DNA of 64,000 nt from Vibrio renipiscarius (GTDB lineage Bacteria; Pseudomonadota; Gammaproteobacteria; Enterobacterales; Vibrionaceae), in NCBI RefSeq assembly GCF_000827885.1, contig NZ_JTKH01000003.1, forward strand, positions 186,001 through 250,000. The letters are read 5' to 3'. How positions within the stretch are numbered: the stretch's first letter is position 1; every line of letters starts with the position of its first letter. The position numbers and the translations under genes are program-made. Below the pieces are notes generated by a model. The model saw only the letters and a list, made by a program, of their open reading frames with translations, was not told where the DNA came from and searched no databases. Positions 6,981 through 14,722 of the stretch are shown here, piece by piece.

Positions 6981-7424
6981 ACTTATATTTTCATCAAGCT
7001 GATCCTTGATATTTAGTAGGAAGAACCCCCAGACTAAAAAACAATATGACCAGAATTTACTTATATCTGGCACTATGTTCGGTAACTCAACTTCAAATAA
7101 ACCTAGTAAAGCAAATACAAAGAAGATAGTCGCACAAAGTGGTACGATGCCACCACCGATGAAAATATGAACCATCGCTATTAGTGCATACAAGCAAGCT
7201 CCCCAAAATGCTATCCATATAGATTTACCTACGACGATTAATCCAAGTCGAGCCAATGCTTGAGAACCTGTTAGTTCGTCATGGATTTCAAATGAAAAAT
7301 AACCATCCCAGCCAATCGTGAAGCCTGTTTGAATCATGTAAGCCACAGCTAGCATCGGCAATGCAAAGATTTTAGCTAAATCGCTTAAATGCTTTACATC
7401 TGAAAATTTTGGGACAATATCCAC
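6978..7424 (-). CDS. small integral membrane protein of unknown function
   Basis: 148 residues with about four hydrophobic segments (residues about 20-38, 64-84, 86-112 and 124-142) and an acidic C-terminal tail; no family recognised. The proposed start is GTG at 7422-7424, with GGAG seven bases upstream; the open frame continues upstream only because it reads through the antisense of the IS end. The TAA stop lies in the attC. Cassette gene on the minus strand. Confidence 0.7.
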   Translation of the reverse strand: MDIVPKFSDVKHLSDLAKIFALPMLAVAYMIQTGFTIGWDGYFSFEIHDELTGSQALARLGLIVVGKSIWIAFWGACLYALIAMVHIFIGGGIVPLCATIFFVFALLGLFEVELPNIVPDISKFWSYCFLVWGFFLLNIKDQLDENIS

Positions 7425-7517
7425 CCAAACACTCCTATATAAGTTAACGAATGACATGGATTCCCCCTCCCGAGGATCTGCCACACTTAAGTGGAATACA
7501 TTTGCACCGGAGGCACC

Positions 7518-8543
7518 ATGTCTGATTATTCTTATTTTTGCGGTATCGACCTGGCTAAAAACCATTTTAGTCTTCATGCTGTCGACCACAATGGCAAAGT
7601 CCTACTTCATAAGTCGGTTACTCGCTCTAAACTGCTGACTACAATAGCAAATATGTCGCTCATGCGTATAGGCGTTGAAGCGTGTGGTGGTGCACATTAT
7701 TGGGCAAGAACACTCAATAAACTCGGGCATGATGCGCGCATTATGGCCGTTAAATACGTCATCCCTTATCGAACCAAAGGAAAAGATGACCTTAATGATG
7801 CCGTTGCTATCTGTGAAACTGTTCAGCGTCCATCAACTCGCTTTGTACCTATAAAATCCCCTGAACAACAAGCCATCTTATCTGTGCATCGAATGCGAGA
7901 ACATTGGGTTCGCGAACGCACCGCGCTAATGAATCGGATGCGAGCCCTATTGTCTGAGTTTGGACTCATCATCCCTGTTGGTCGTTCATCATTAATGAAG
8001 CAAGTGCCGTTAATGCTTGAAGATGCTGAGAATGCACTACCATGCCTCGCAAGGACCGTTATTTCCGATGCGTATCACCACCTCGACGAGTTAAATCAAC
8101 GTATCGCAGATACAGAACAAGTCTTCGATGCTTGCGCGAAAGTCAGTGACAATGTTCGCCGAGTCATGACGGTTAGAGGGATTGGGCCTCAAACCGCCGC
8201 GGCAATACTGGCTTCGATAGGCAATGGGTCACAATTTGATAAAAGCCGCGACTTCTCTGCTTGGCTCGGCTTAGTACCAAAGCAATATTCCACAGGCGGT
8301 AAGCCTCGGTTAGGCCGAATAACCAAACACGGTGATAAATATCTCCGAACGTTATTGGTTCATGGCGCAAGAACGGTCATTGCAAACCTTGGTGACAAGC
8401 AAGATAGGTTGAGCCAATGGTGCAGAGGCGTTCTAGAGCGGAGAGGGATGAATCGAGCCATCGTGGCACTCGCGGCGAAAAACGCACGAATTATATGGTC
8501 ACTTTTACACAATCAAACCGAATATGAAAACTATGCCGCTTAA
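7518..8543 (+). CDS. IS110-family transposase (DEDD)
   Basis: 341 residues, a normal length for the family. The N-terminal DEDD RuvC-like domain shows GIDLAKN (Asp, about residue 10), GVEACGG (Glu, about 60) and KGKDDLNDAVAI (paired Asp, about 95-99). The C-terminal Tnp20 domain shows VRGIGPQTAAAIL (about 220), the GLVPKQYSTGGKPRLGRITK block with the conserved catalytic Ser, and YLRTLLVHGAR. The ATG at 7518 has GGAGG directly upstream. Such recombinases work with an RNA copied from the element (bridge RNA or seekRNA) to choose their target. No frameshift or early stop is present, so this copy may be active. Confidence 0.93.
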   Translation: MSDYSYFCGIDLAKNHFSLHAVDHNGKVLLHKSVTRSKLLTTIANMSLMRIGVEACGGAHYWARTLNKLGHDARIMAVKYVIPYRTKGKDDLNDAVAICETVQRPSTRFVPIKSPEQQAILSVHRMREHWVRERTALMNRMRALLSEFGLIIPVGRSSLMKQVPLMLEDAENALPCLARTVISDAYHHLDELNQRIADTEQVFDACAKVSDNVRRVMTVRGIGPQTAAAILASIGNGSQFDKSRDFSAWLGLVPKQYSTGGKPRLGRITKHGDKYLRTLLVHGARTVIANLGDKQDRLSQWCRGVLERRGMNRAIVALAAKNARIIWSLLHNQTEYENYAA

Positions 8544-8794
8544 GTAAAAACATAGGCAGCATAAAGAGTTAAACCCACCGGGTCATTGCAGACGCTAATG
8601 ATGGAGATAGGTTAAGACCACTTGCGGAGAGCCTGTTAATGCGGCGGACACATTAGATGTCATCTAACGAATAAGGCACCGCAGTCGCGCAAAGTCATCA
8701 GGGCCACGATGTATATGAATCATCGATAAATAGGCCGAATGTAGAGCGGCAGTCCAAAACCCATCAACATAAGTTTAGCGGATGTTTGACAACC
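8544..8794 (+). ncRNA. candidate bridge RNA / seekRNA region of the IS1111-group element
   Basis: The 250 bases between the transposase stop and the right inverted repeat have no coding frame, yet differ at only a few positions from the same region of copy 3. In the IS1111 group the target-choosing RNA is known to come from this end. A short hairpin TTAGAT-GTC-ATCTAA (8654-8668) is followed by TAACGAATAAGG (8665-8676), which resembles the attC target TAACGCATTAAGG; TTAATGCG at 8636-8643 equals the reverse complement of the right target flank 8811-8818. These are plausible guide segments. RNA ends are not defined by sequence alone. Confidence 0.55.
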
Positions 8795-8810
8795 GGGGGA
8801 ATCCATGTAG

Positions 8811-8928
8811 CGCATTAAGGTGTGAGCAACGCTATCACGAAACTTAACCCTACCACCGTAAACACAAAACCCAACGATGGAATGAAAAATGCCAAGCGTT
8901 GGGAATCACTCTTAAATGCTTTGTTATA
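8811..8928 (-). repeat. attC site interrupted by IS copy 2
   Basis: CGCATTAAGG (8811) to TGCTTTGTTATA (8918-8929), with inner GAGCAACGC and GCCAAGCGTTGGG. Its core TAAC lies on the far side of the IS at 7445-7448. Intact site would be about 122 bases. Confidence 0.85.
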
Positions 8929-8936
8929 TTAATGGT

Positions 8937-9650
8937 TCACTCAAGAAACTTTTCTAATGTATTACCTACGTCTTCTTTGGTATCAAAGCAAATTTCGGCT
9001 AAAAGCTTACCATCACCCGTCAGAGAGTATTCGAGCGCAAGACCACGATCAAATATAGCCTGTCCAAGCTCTGACATACTGTAGCCTTGAGAGAATTTCT
9101 CTGGCTTCTTAATAGATATTTCCATCAGACCATTTGCTGTGTATATAGACTTGAGTTGATCAGAAATTGCGTTGTGCTCATATACTTCTTTCAACTTCAA
9201 TAGGTCGTCAACGAACAGATTATTGATAACAGTCGATAATCGTAAAAACTGCTGGGTTGTAATTTCGCAAAACGCACAAGCTACAAACAATTTTCCAATT
9301 AGCCTTGGCTTCATGTTGTCATCAGACTTATCAACCAGATCCAAAAGTAAAAGCCCTGCTTGATCAACACCTCCTTTGCTCTGAGAAATAGCATCCATTA
9401 CTTTTGCTTTCTCGTCTAAAGAAAGGTTTTGAATCTCATAGAAAAAATTGTAGATTTTTCGTGCGGAAATTTCGCCCTGAATCGTATTCAAGACATTGTA
9501 GCCTTTAAATAGAAGGCCGAATATTGGTAACGTCTCCAAACTATCAGCTAACTCTGACAAAACGATGTCTGAGATATCAGCAGATAAATCTAACGACCTT
9601 TCAGATTTCACTGTATTCGACATAGCCGAACCAAGTGTCACTTTAGTCAT
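8937..9650 (-). CDS. cassette protein of unknown function
   Basis: 237 residues, soluble and mostly helical, no signal peptide. Helical segments include DISDIVLSELADSLETLPIF, GKLFVACAFCEITTQQFLRL and FVDDLLKLKEVYEHNAIS; the C-terminal third (SELGQAIFDRGLALEYSLTG) looks like a small mixed domain. I recognise no family. GGAGC sits seven bases before the ATG at 9650. The cassette lies between two IS-interrupted attC sites. Confidence 0.72.
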   Translation of the reverse strand: MTKVTLGSAMSNTVKSERSLDLSADISDIVLSELADSLETLPIFGLLFKGYNVLNTIQGEISARKIYNFFYEIQNLSLDEKAKVMDAISQSKGGVDQAGLLLLDLVDKSDDNMKPRLIGKLFVACAFCEITTQQFLRLSTVINNLFVDDLLKLKEVYEHNAISDQLKSIYTANGLMEISIKKPEKFSQGYSMSELGQAIFDRGLALEYSLTGDGKLLAEICFDTKEDVGNTLEKFLE

Positions 9651-9683
9651 ACAATTGCTCCGAATTTATTGAATTAATATAAC

Positions 9684-10571
9684 GAATGACATGGATTCCC
9701 CCTCCCGAGGATCTGCCACACTTAAGTGGAATACATTTGCACCGGAGGCACCATGACTGATTATTCTTATTTTTGCGGTATCGACCTGGCTAAAAACCAT
9801 TTTAGTCTTCATGCTGTCGACCAAAATGGCAAAGTCCTACTTCATAAGTCGGTTACTCGCTCTAAACTGCTGACTACAATAGCAAATATGCCGCTCATGC
9901 GTATAGGCGTTGAAGCGTGTGGTGGTGCACATTATTGGGCAAGAACACTCAACAAACTCGGGCATGATGCGCGCATTATGGCCGTTAAATACGTCATCCC
10001 TTATCGAACCAAAGGAAAAAACGACCTTAATGATGCCGTTGCTATCTGTGAAGCTGTTCAGCGTCCATAACTCGCTTTGTACCTATAAAATCCCCTGAAC
10101 AACAAGCCATCTTATCTGTGCATCGAATGAGAGAACATTGGGTTCGCGAACGCACCGCGCTAATGAATCGGATGCGAGCCCTACTATTTGAATTTGGACT
10201 CATCATCCCTGTTGGTCGTTCATCATTAATGAAGCAAGTGCCGTTAATGCTTAAAGATGCTGAGAATGAACTACCAAACCGAATATGAAAACTATGCCGC
10301 TTAAGTAAAAATATAAGCAGCATAAAGAGTTAAACCCACCGGGTCATTGCAGACGCTAATGATGGAGATAGGTTAAGGCCACTTGCGGAGAGCCTGTTAA
10401 TGCGGCGGACACATTAGATGTCATCTAACGAATAAGGCACCGCAGTCGCGCAAAGTCATCAGGGCCACGATGTAAATGAATCATCGATAAATAGGCCGAA
10501 TGTAGAGCGGCAGTCCAAAACCCATCAACATAAGTTTAGCGGATGTTTGACAACCGGGGGAATCCATGTAG
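9684..10571 (+). mobile_element. IS1111-group element, copy 3, internally deleted
   Basis: 888 bases; both ends (ATGGATTCCCCC and GGGGGAATCCAT) and the noncoding right region are kept, but about 474 bases of transposase (equivalent to about 8043-8515 of copy 2) are missing and one base is lost after the proline codon at 10068. Left flank ends TAAC, right flank begins CCCTGTTAAGG, so this copy also sits at an attC core. It is a non-autonomous derivative that could move if copy 2 supplies transposase. Confidence 0.9.
9753..10315 (+). pseudogene. frameshifted, deleted IS110-family transposase
   Basis: Starts MTDYSYFCGIDLAKNHFSLH and matches copy 2 for about 106 residues (both catalytic Asp-Asp residues still readable as KNDLNDAVAI), then a one-base deletion near 10069 stops the frame. 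After the internal deletion only the last codons (QTEYENYAA equivalent) remain. Not functional. Confidence 0.88.
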
Positions 10572-10635
10572 CCCTGTTAAGGTGTGAGCACCGCGATACC
10601 GATGCCGCCGCAAACCACCTTAAACAGATTGTTAG
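10572..10635 (-). repeat. short attC site interrupted by IS copy 3
   Basis: CCCTGTTAAGGTGTGAGCACC to ACAGATTGTTAG, about 64 bases plus the TAAC at 9680-9683. It lacks the long inner segment of VCR-length sites: CTTAAACA and TGTTAAGG pair directly. It provides the TAA stop of the reverse transcriptase gene. Confidence 0.75.
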
Positions 10636-12335
10636 TTGCATTCTTCCACATACGCTAATAACGTGGAAATTGGTATGAAGCCATGGAGTTTAGTTGACAG
10701 GTCATGCGTTGGTGAGCCTATTGCTGCTACGCCAATAACTTCTTGACGGTCATTAAGAACGGGACCACCACTATTTCCATGTATTACAGGTATATCTAAT
10801 AACCAAACGCGCTCACCAAACAATACTTTAGATTGGATAATTTTACCTGTATTGATATATGGAGTTTCACCAGGAGAATACTGGGGAAAACCTAATACGG
10901 TTACAACCGAACCAATGCCTATCTGACTATCATCACCTACTTGCAGGCGCTTAATACCGTTAAAGCTTGTAGTTGGCTTTAAAATAGCCAAATCTCTAGA
11001 TCTGCATGATTTTTGAAATTTAACCGGACGCTTAGTTTCCTGCTCATGATGCCTAAATAGCTCCAAAAGCTCTGATAGATCCTCATCAATGCCGCGCACA
11101 ACATGTTCATTTGTAACGATACCTATTCCCTTCAGCAAAAACGCGGTGCCTTGGCTATCGTCTAGCAAGTTCTCAACGACAAAGATCGAATCACAGGCTT
11201 TATCTAAAGGGGTTTGCACAAGTTCTGGTTTAGGTTTACCGATTAGTACAGAAAATTCATAAGCTACTTTTCTATATATTAAATCATCAGCGCCACGAAC
11301 CATTTTAATAAAGTTAATTCTGCCTTTTACGATTTTCTTGAAAAATTGCCCTTTCTTTTCGTCAATTCGCCGCTGGTGTTTTTCAAATACAGTTTTTCCG
11401 TGAAACTGTCTTAAGTAGGTTTCTTCAGTGTCTTCGAGACCAAACTTTTTCCATGCATATAGCATGGAACGAGTTTGTTTTATGTACTTTCTCGATACAT
11501 TCATACGCTCATTGACAATCACACCGGTGACTTCTTGTCTATTGCTTCGCGCAGCAATTCTGGTTTTATCCGAATTGATAACAAAACCATTCTCAGTAAT
11601 AAGCTCCTTTAGCTCATTGCCCAAAGAGAGCTGTAGATCACGAGTTAACACAGCAATAGGCTTGGGTAAGCGCCCACGAGTTTGTGTGAACGAGAATGTT
11701 ATATCGTCAGCATACCGTGTATATGTACACCTATTTTTGGAAGCTAATGTCTGCAGTTGCTTGTCTAAACGATACGCGATCATATTGGAGATAATTGGCG
11801 ATGTTGGAGCACCTTGAGGCAACTTGCCATTGTGGCAGCACAAGTGAGACAAAACCGTTGCAACCGAGTGATGTAAGTTCAAAGGATGAGATTGGAAAAG
11901 GTTTCTAACACGACCGAAATGAATAGAGCCAAAGAAATCCTCAAGGTCTAGATTGAGTACGTATTTTTTATCAACATGCTTCGACGCATTTGTAACTATA
12001 CTTCGTTCTTTTACAAAACCATGGGTCGCATTACGTGGGGTGTATACTTGAGCCAATTCGTTCGCTAGGAATCTTTGTATTTTTTTTAGCTCCTTTTTGG
12101 GCGCATCAATTAATCGAAACTCGCCATTTTTTTTAGGAATGCTAAAGCCTTTGTAAAGGTGATCAACGGACGGGTATATCAGTGTTTTCAGATCATCATA
12201 ATTTGTAAAACCCAGATATTGAGCCAGCCCTTCGACACATGAACAATCTTTCAAGTTATTAGGTAGAGGTACTTGAATACTAGATGAGAATGCAGCTTTA
12301 GCTGCTATTTGGGAAATTAGTGAAATGTCTACCAA
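10632..12335 (-). CDS. retron-type reverse transcriptase fused to a trypsin-like serine protease
   Basis: 567 residues with two domains. Residues about 55-345 form a reverse transcriptase: NASKH (116-120, the retron NAxxH element), the motif A stretch NLDLEDFFGSI (128-138), LPQGAPTSP (172-180), the catalytic YADD (208-211), and VTG (269-271, the retron region Y element). Residues about 380-567 form a trypsin/HtrA-like protease with His411 (TNEHVV), Asp448 (RDLAIL) and Ser522 in GNSGGPV, so the triad is complete. No signal peptide or membrane segment, so it acts in the cytoplasm. The start is TTG at 12333-12335 with AAGGG nine bases upstream. The stop is the TAA of the attC. A candidate msr-msd lies just upstream. 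Retrons are anti-phage systems made of a reverse transcriptase, its multicopy DNA and an effector; here the protease would be the effector, but that is inferred. Confidence 0.9.
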   Translation of the reverse strand: MVDISLISQIAAKAAFSSSIQVPLPNNLKDCSCVEGLAQYLGFTNYDDLKTLIYPSVDHLYKGFSIPKKNGEFRLIDAPKKELKKIQRFLANELAQVYTPRNATHGFVKERSIVTNASKHVDKKYVLNLDLEDFFGSIHFGRVRNLFQSHPLNLHHSVATVLSHLCCHNGKLPQGAPTSPIISNMIAYRLDKQLQTLASKNRCTYTRYADDITFSFTQTRGRLPKPIAVLTRDLQLSLGNELKELITENGFVINSDKTRIAARSNRQEVTGVIVNERMNVSRKYIKQTRSMLYAWKKFGLEDTEETYLRQFHGKTVFEKHQRRIDEKKGQFFKKIVKGRINFIKMVRGADDLIYRKVAYEFSVLIGKPKPELVQTPLDKACDSIFVVENLLDDSQGTAFLLKGIGIVTNEHVVRGIDEDLSELLELFRHHEQETKRPVKFQKSCRSRDLAILKPTTSFNGIKRLQVGDDSQIGIGSVVTVLGFPQYSPGETPYINTGKIIQSKVLFGERVWLLDIPVIHGNSGGPVLNDRQEVIGVAAIGSPTHDLSTKLHGFIPISTLLAYVEECN

Positions 12336-12344
12336 AGTAACAAA

Positions 12345-12490
12345 CCCTTAAAGAACGAGGCGATTTTGTTTTCTCTTGTACAGCGTAACGGCATCATCAG
12401 GCTAGCTGAGGACCGGTAAAAAGAAACATGCTTATGACCGCCGCAGATTAACAGCAGAAAGTTAAACTCTCGCCTCTTGCCGCAGAATCT
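12345..12490 (-). ncRNA. candidate retron msr-msd RNA
   Basis: The 196 bases between the attC and the reverse transcriptase start have no convincing gene but hold structures expected of a retron RNA, read on the minus strand. GAGGCGA (12470-12476) can pair with TCGCCTC (12357-12363) as the a1/a2 stem that flanks a retron. Next comes a small hairpin GTTTAAC / GTTAATC (msr-like), then a long arm starting GCGGCGG that faces CCGTTACGC (msd-like). The a2 side is only 22 bases from the RT start codon. The a1/a2 stem is short (7 base pairs), so limits are approximate. Confidence 0.45.
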
Positions 12491-12531
12491 ATAACAATAC
12501 TCAACAGAATGCAATGCTCACTTGATGCAAC

Positions 12532-12651
12532 TAACGAAAAGTTAAAGCGTGAACAACGCAATAACGATGCAACTGCAAACACCTTAATCACTAAAATCAA
12601 CGCACAGTGAAAATGCCACGTGTTGTGAGTCGCATTTAAACGTCTTGTTAT
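12532..12651 (-). repeat. last visible attC site of the array (VCR-length)
   Basis: 120 bases from TAACGAAAAGTTAAAG (12532) to CGTCTTGTTATA (12641-12652) with inner AAATGCCACGTGTTG. In array orientation its own cassette gene should lie to the right, but no minus-strand gene ends there. Confidence 0.8.
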
Positions 12652-13566
12652 ATTGGTGACTAAAGCTCATGACATCACGGAAATGCCTATCACACGCACA
12701 TAAATTACGTCAAAAGGCACAAAATCGAAGCTGAGGTGAAGGGAAATGCACTACCTCAAAGTCAAAGCTCGTTCTGCATTTAATCGCCAGCGTATTAAGC
12801 AGACGAGATTTGCTTTGAGGGTAGCATGAGAATGACCTGCACTCTTCTATATTTTCGCCTCTAAACAACGCACTCGATGCTCAGTAATACTCTAGACACA
12901 TCAGTTACACCCTGCCTTGATATCTTCGTCACCATATAACAGTTATTAGACAGAAAAATTCTATATTTAAATGCAGAATTTTTCTCTCTAGTTCTTTGCC
13001 ACTACAATTCTAAAGTAAATTTCCTTTTATAAACAGAGGGCTATGATCACGAATCAGGTGGTCGAATCAAAAATGCAGGATTATTCAGCCTAGTTTTACG
13101 TACGTAACTCGCGTAGGCATTTGTCACTAAAAGGAGAGTTGCTTGGCGATTGATATCGCCTCCCTACTTGACGTTGCAGCAGCGTTAACTGGCACTTTCA
13201 AACCTCATCACATTGCGCATCTATACTCAGAGGCTTTGTTCACTTGTCGCCTACCCGCATTTTCACGTTGTATGGGCATAAAAGGGGCAAATGACAAGCG
13301 GATTACCGTTCGCGACCGGATAATAAAACACATCTAACTCATTAATTTTTAGATATTTGATCTGCACCGTTCGCGAAATGAGAAAAATATGATTTACTCA
13401 CTCCAAGACCATATATCTATCGCGAACTGAGGTTTGTTTAGCCATCATCGAGCTTAAACTTCGTTCACAAAATAGATGTGTTCTGCTACTCCTCACCAGC
13501 GCCATGCCAAACATCCCTTGCAACCAACGGATTAAATAGAAATATTAATCATCACGGAACGAACAC
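12652..13566. other. gene-poor boundary region between integron array and chromosome
   Basis: No convincing gene in 915 bases and no integron integrase. A plus-strand frame of 64 codons from TTG at 13143 has AAGGAG upstream but no recognisable family. A clear inverted repeat AGAAAAATTCT (12952-12962) / AGAATTTTTCT (12975-12985) could act as a terminator on either strand. The rest shows no coding signal I can support; it may hold cassette or attachment-site debris and the promoter of the sigma factor gene. Confidence 0.5.
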
Positions 13567-14406
13567 ATGAGTTTAAATCTAGAGCAACAGGTCAAGCTTG
13601 CCAAAGAAGGAAATAAAGCCGCATTAGAGGCGATTGTTAACAGCATTAAAAGCAGCGTGTATGGCCTTTCACTAAGAATGTTGGGGCATCCTGAAGATGC
13701 CGAAGATCAAACTCAGGAAATTTTAATCAAGGTCATCACCAACCTTTCTAACTTTCGTGAAGAGAGCGCTTTTAAAACATGGGTATATAAAATTGCCAGC
13801 AACCACCTTCTGACTAAACAAAAACAGTTCAATGCCAGGCCTGAGCTTACTTTTGAGTCCTTTGGGGAAATCATCGGGTCCATGACCGAGCACGCGCCTA
13901 CTCTTGAGGCGTCAAACCCAGAACGAACTGTGCTATTGGAAGAGACAAGGCTTGGTTGTATGCAAGCCGCACTATCCTGTTTAGATAAAGAAGTCCGAAT
14001 TGCTATGATTCTCACCGAGTCATATGGCGTAACCAGTAAGGAAGGCGCGTTTATATTAGGCATTACCCCAGAAGCATATCGAGCCCGCCTATCTCGCAGC
14101 AAAAAATCACTGCAAGTGTTTATGACTCAACACTGTGGTCTGGTGCGCAAAGACAATGCTTGCCAGTGCCACCAGCCAGCCGCGATTCGCTTAAGCCAAA
14201 ATAATCAAGCCGACACCGATACGTTTGTCATTAGAGAGATTGCCACTCATGGTAGAGCTGCATTATTGGCAAAGTTAGATGAACTGTCAGAGATAGATCG
14301 CACCATCGCAATGTTTCGTCGCTATCCTGAATACCAAACGCCCGATTCATTTCTAACGATTGTTTCTACTTTAATCAGCTCTGGTGCATACAGCGTTTTT
14401 AACTAA
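13567..14406 (+). CDS. ECF-type RNA polymerase sigma factor with C-terminal extension
   Basis: 279 residues. Region 2 spans about residues 10-80 (LRMLGHPEDAEDQTQEILIK VITNLSNFR, then FKTWVYKIASN, the -10 recognition helix). Region 4 spans about 130-180 (CLDKEVRIAMILTESYGVTSKEGAFILGITPEAYRARLSRSKKSLQ, a helix-turn-helix). It then has HCGLVRKDNACQCHQ, a C-G-L-x-x-x-x-x-C-x-C element seen in a subgroup of ECF factors with a C-terminal extension of about 90 residues, which may sense a signal or act like an anti-sigma part. No anti-sigma gene is next to it. ATG at 13567 follows ACGGAACGAACAC. Target genes are unknown. Confidence 0.88.
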   Translation: MSLNLEQQVKLAKEGNKAALEAIVNSIKSSVYGLSLRMLGHPEDAEDQTQEILIKVITNLSNFREESAFKTWVYKIASNHLLTKQKQFNARPELTFESFGEIIGSMTEHAPTLEASNPERTVLLEETRLGCMQAALSCLDKEVRIAMILTESYGVTSKEGAFILGITPEAYRARLSRSKKSLQVFMTQHCGLVRKDNACQCHQPAAIRLSQNNQADTDTFVIREIATHGRAALLAKLDELSEIDRTIAMFRRYPEYQTPDSFLTIVSTLISSGAYSVFN

Positions 14407-14722
14407 GGTGTTTCGCCTAATACTCAAGTACGACCGCAATTTTAATTGAGCGGTCGTGTCCAGATTGGCAACAGAGCGTCACTAAACAGAAGAAGATGAA
14501 TACGTGCAAACAGCTCATTTTTTGTGGCGCTTTAAGCGAAGTCTTGCCGATAGCCTTCTCCACCTAAACACCACACACAAAAAATAAAATAAAAAAGTCT
14601 CTTTTTTGTGTCACAGTTTTTTTTCTCGAAAGTCTAATTAAGTATGCCCCCATGAAAACCATCACATTCATGGCTCGAACATCACTTTGGATATTATTCT
14701 ACAAGCACAGAGATATTTATAA
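14407..14722. other. intergenic region, no gene seen
   Basis: 316 bases. CGACCGCAATTTTAATTGAGCGGTCG (14431-14456) is an inverted repeat (CGACCGC / GCGGTCG) suited to terminate the sigma factor transcript. An A/T-rich stretch with AAAAAAGTCTCTTTTTT (14597) lies before the next gene and may contain its promoter. Confidence 0.5.

Larger units (their letters stand above)
7449..8810 (+). mobile_element. IS110-family element, IS1111 group, intact copy 2
   Basis: About 1362 bases. Subterminal inverted repeats ATGGATTCCCCC (7456-7467) and GGGGGAATCCAT (8795-8806) lie a few bases inside each end, as in the IS1111 group; no target duplication is seen. It encodes one transposase (7518-8543) followed by a conserved 260-base noncoding end. 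It is inserted at the TAAC core of an attC: left flank TTAAC, right flank GCGCATTAAGG, which together would restore TAACGCATTAAGG. The insertion position and orientation equal those of copies 1 and 3. An IS1111-attC subgroup that targets attC sites is known from class 1 integrons. Confidence 0.92.

Noticed and set aside
12329-12514. 61-residue minus frame upstream of the reverse transcriptase
   Set aside because: No family, no ribosome site, and it covers the proposed structured RNA.
13143-13337. 64-residue plus frame with TTG start
   Set aside because: It has AAGGAG upstream but no family and no context; kept only as a note in the boundary region.
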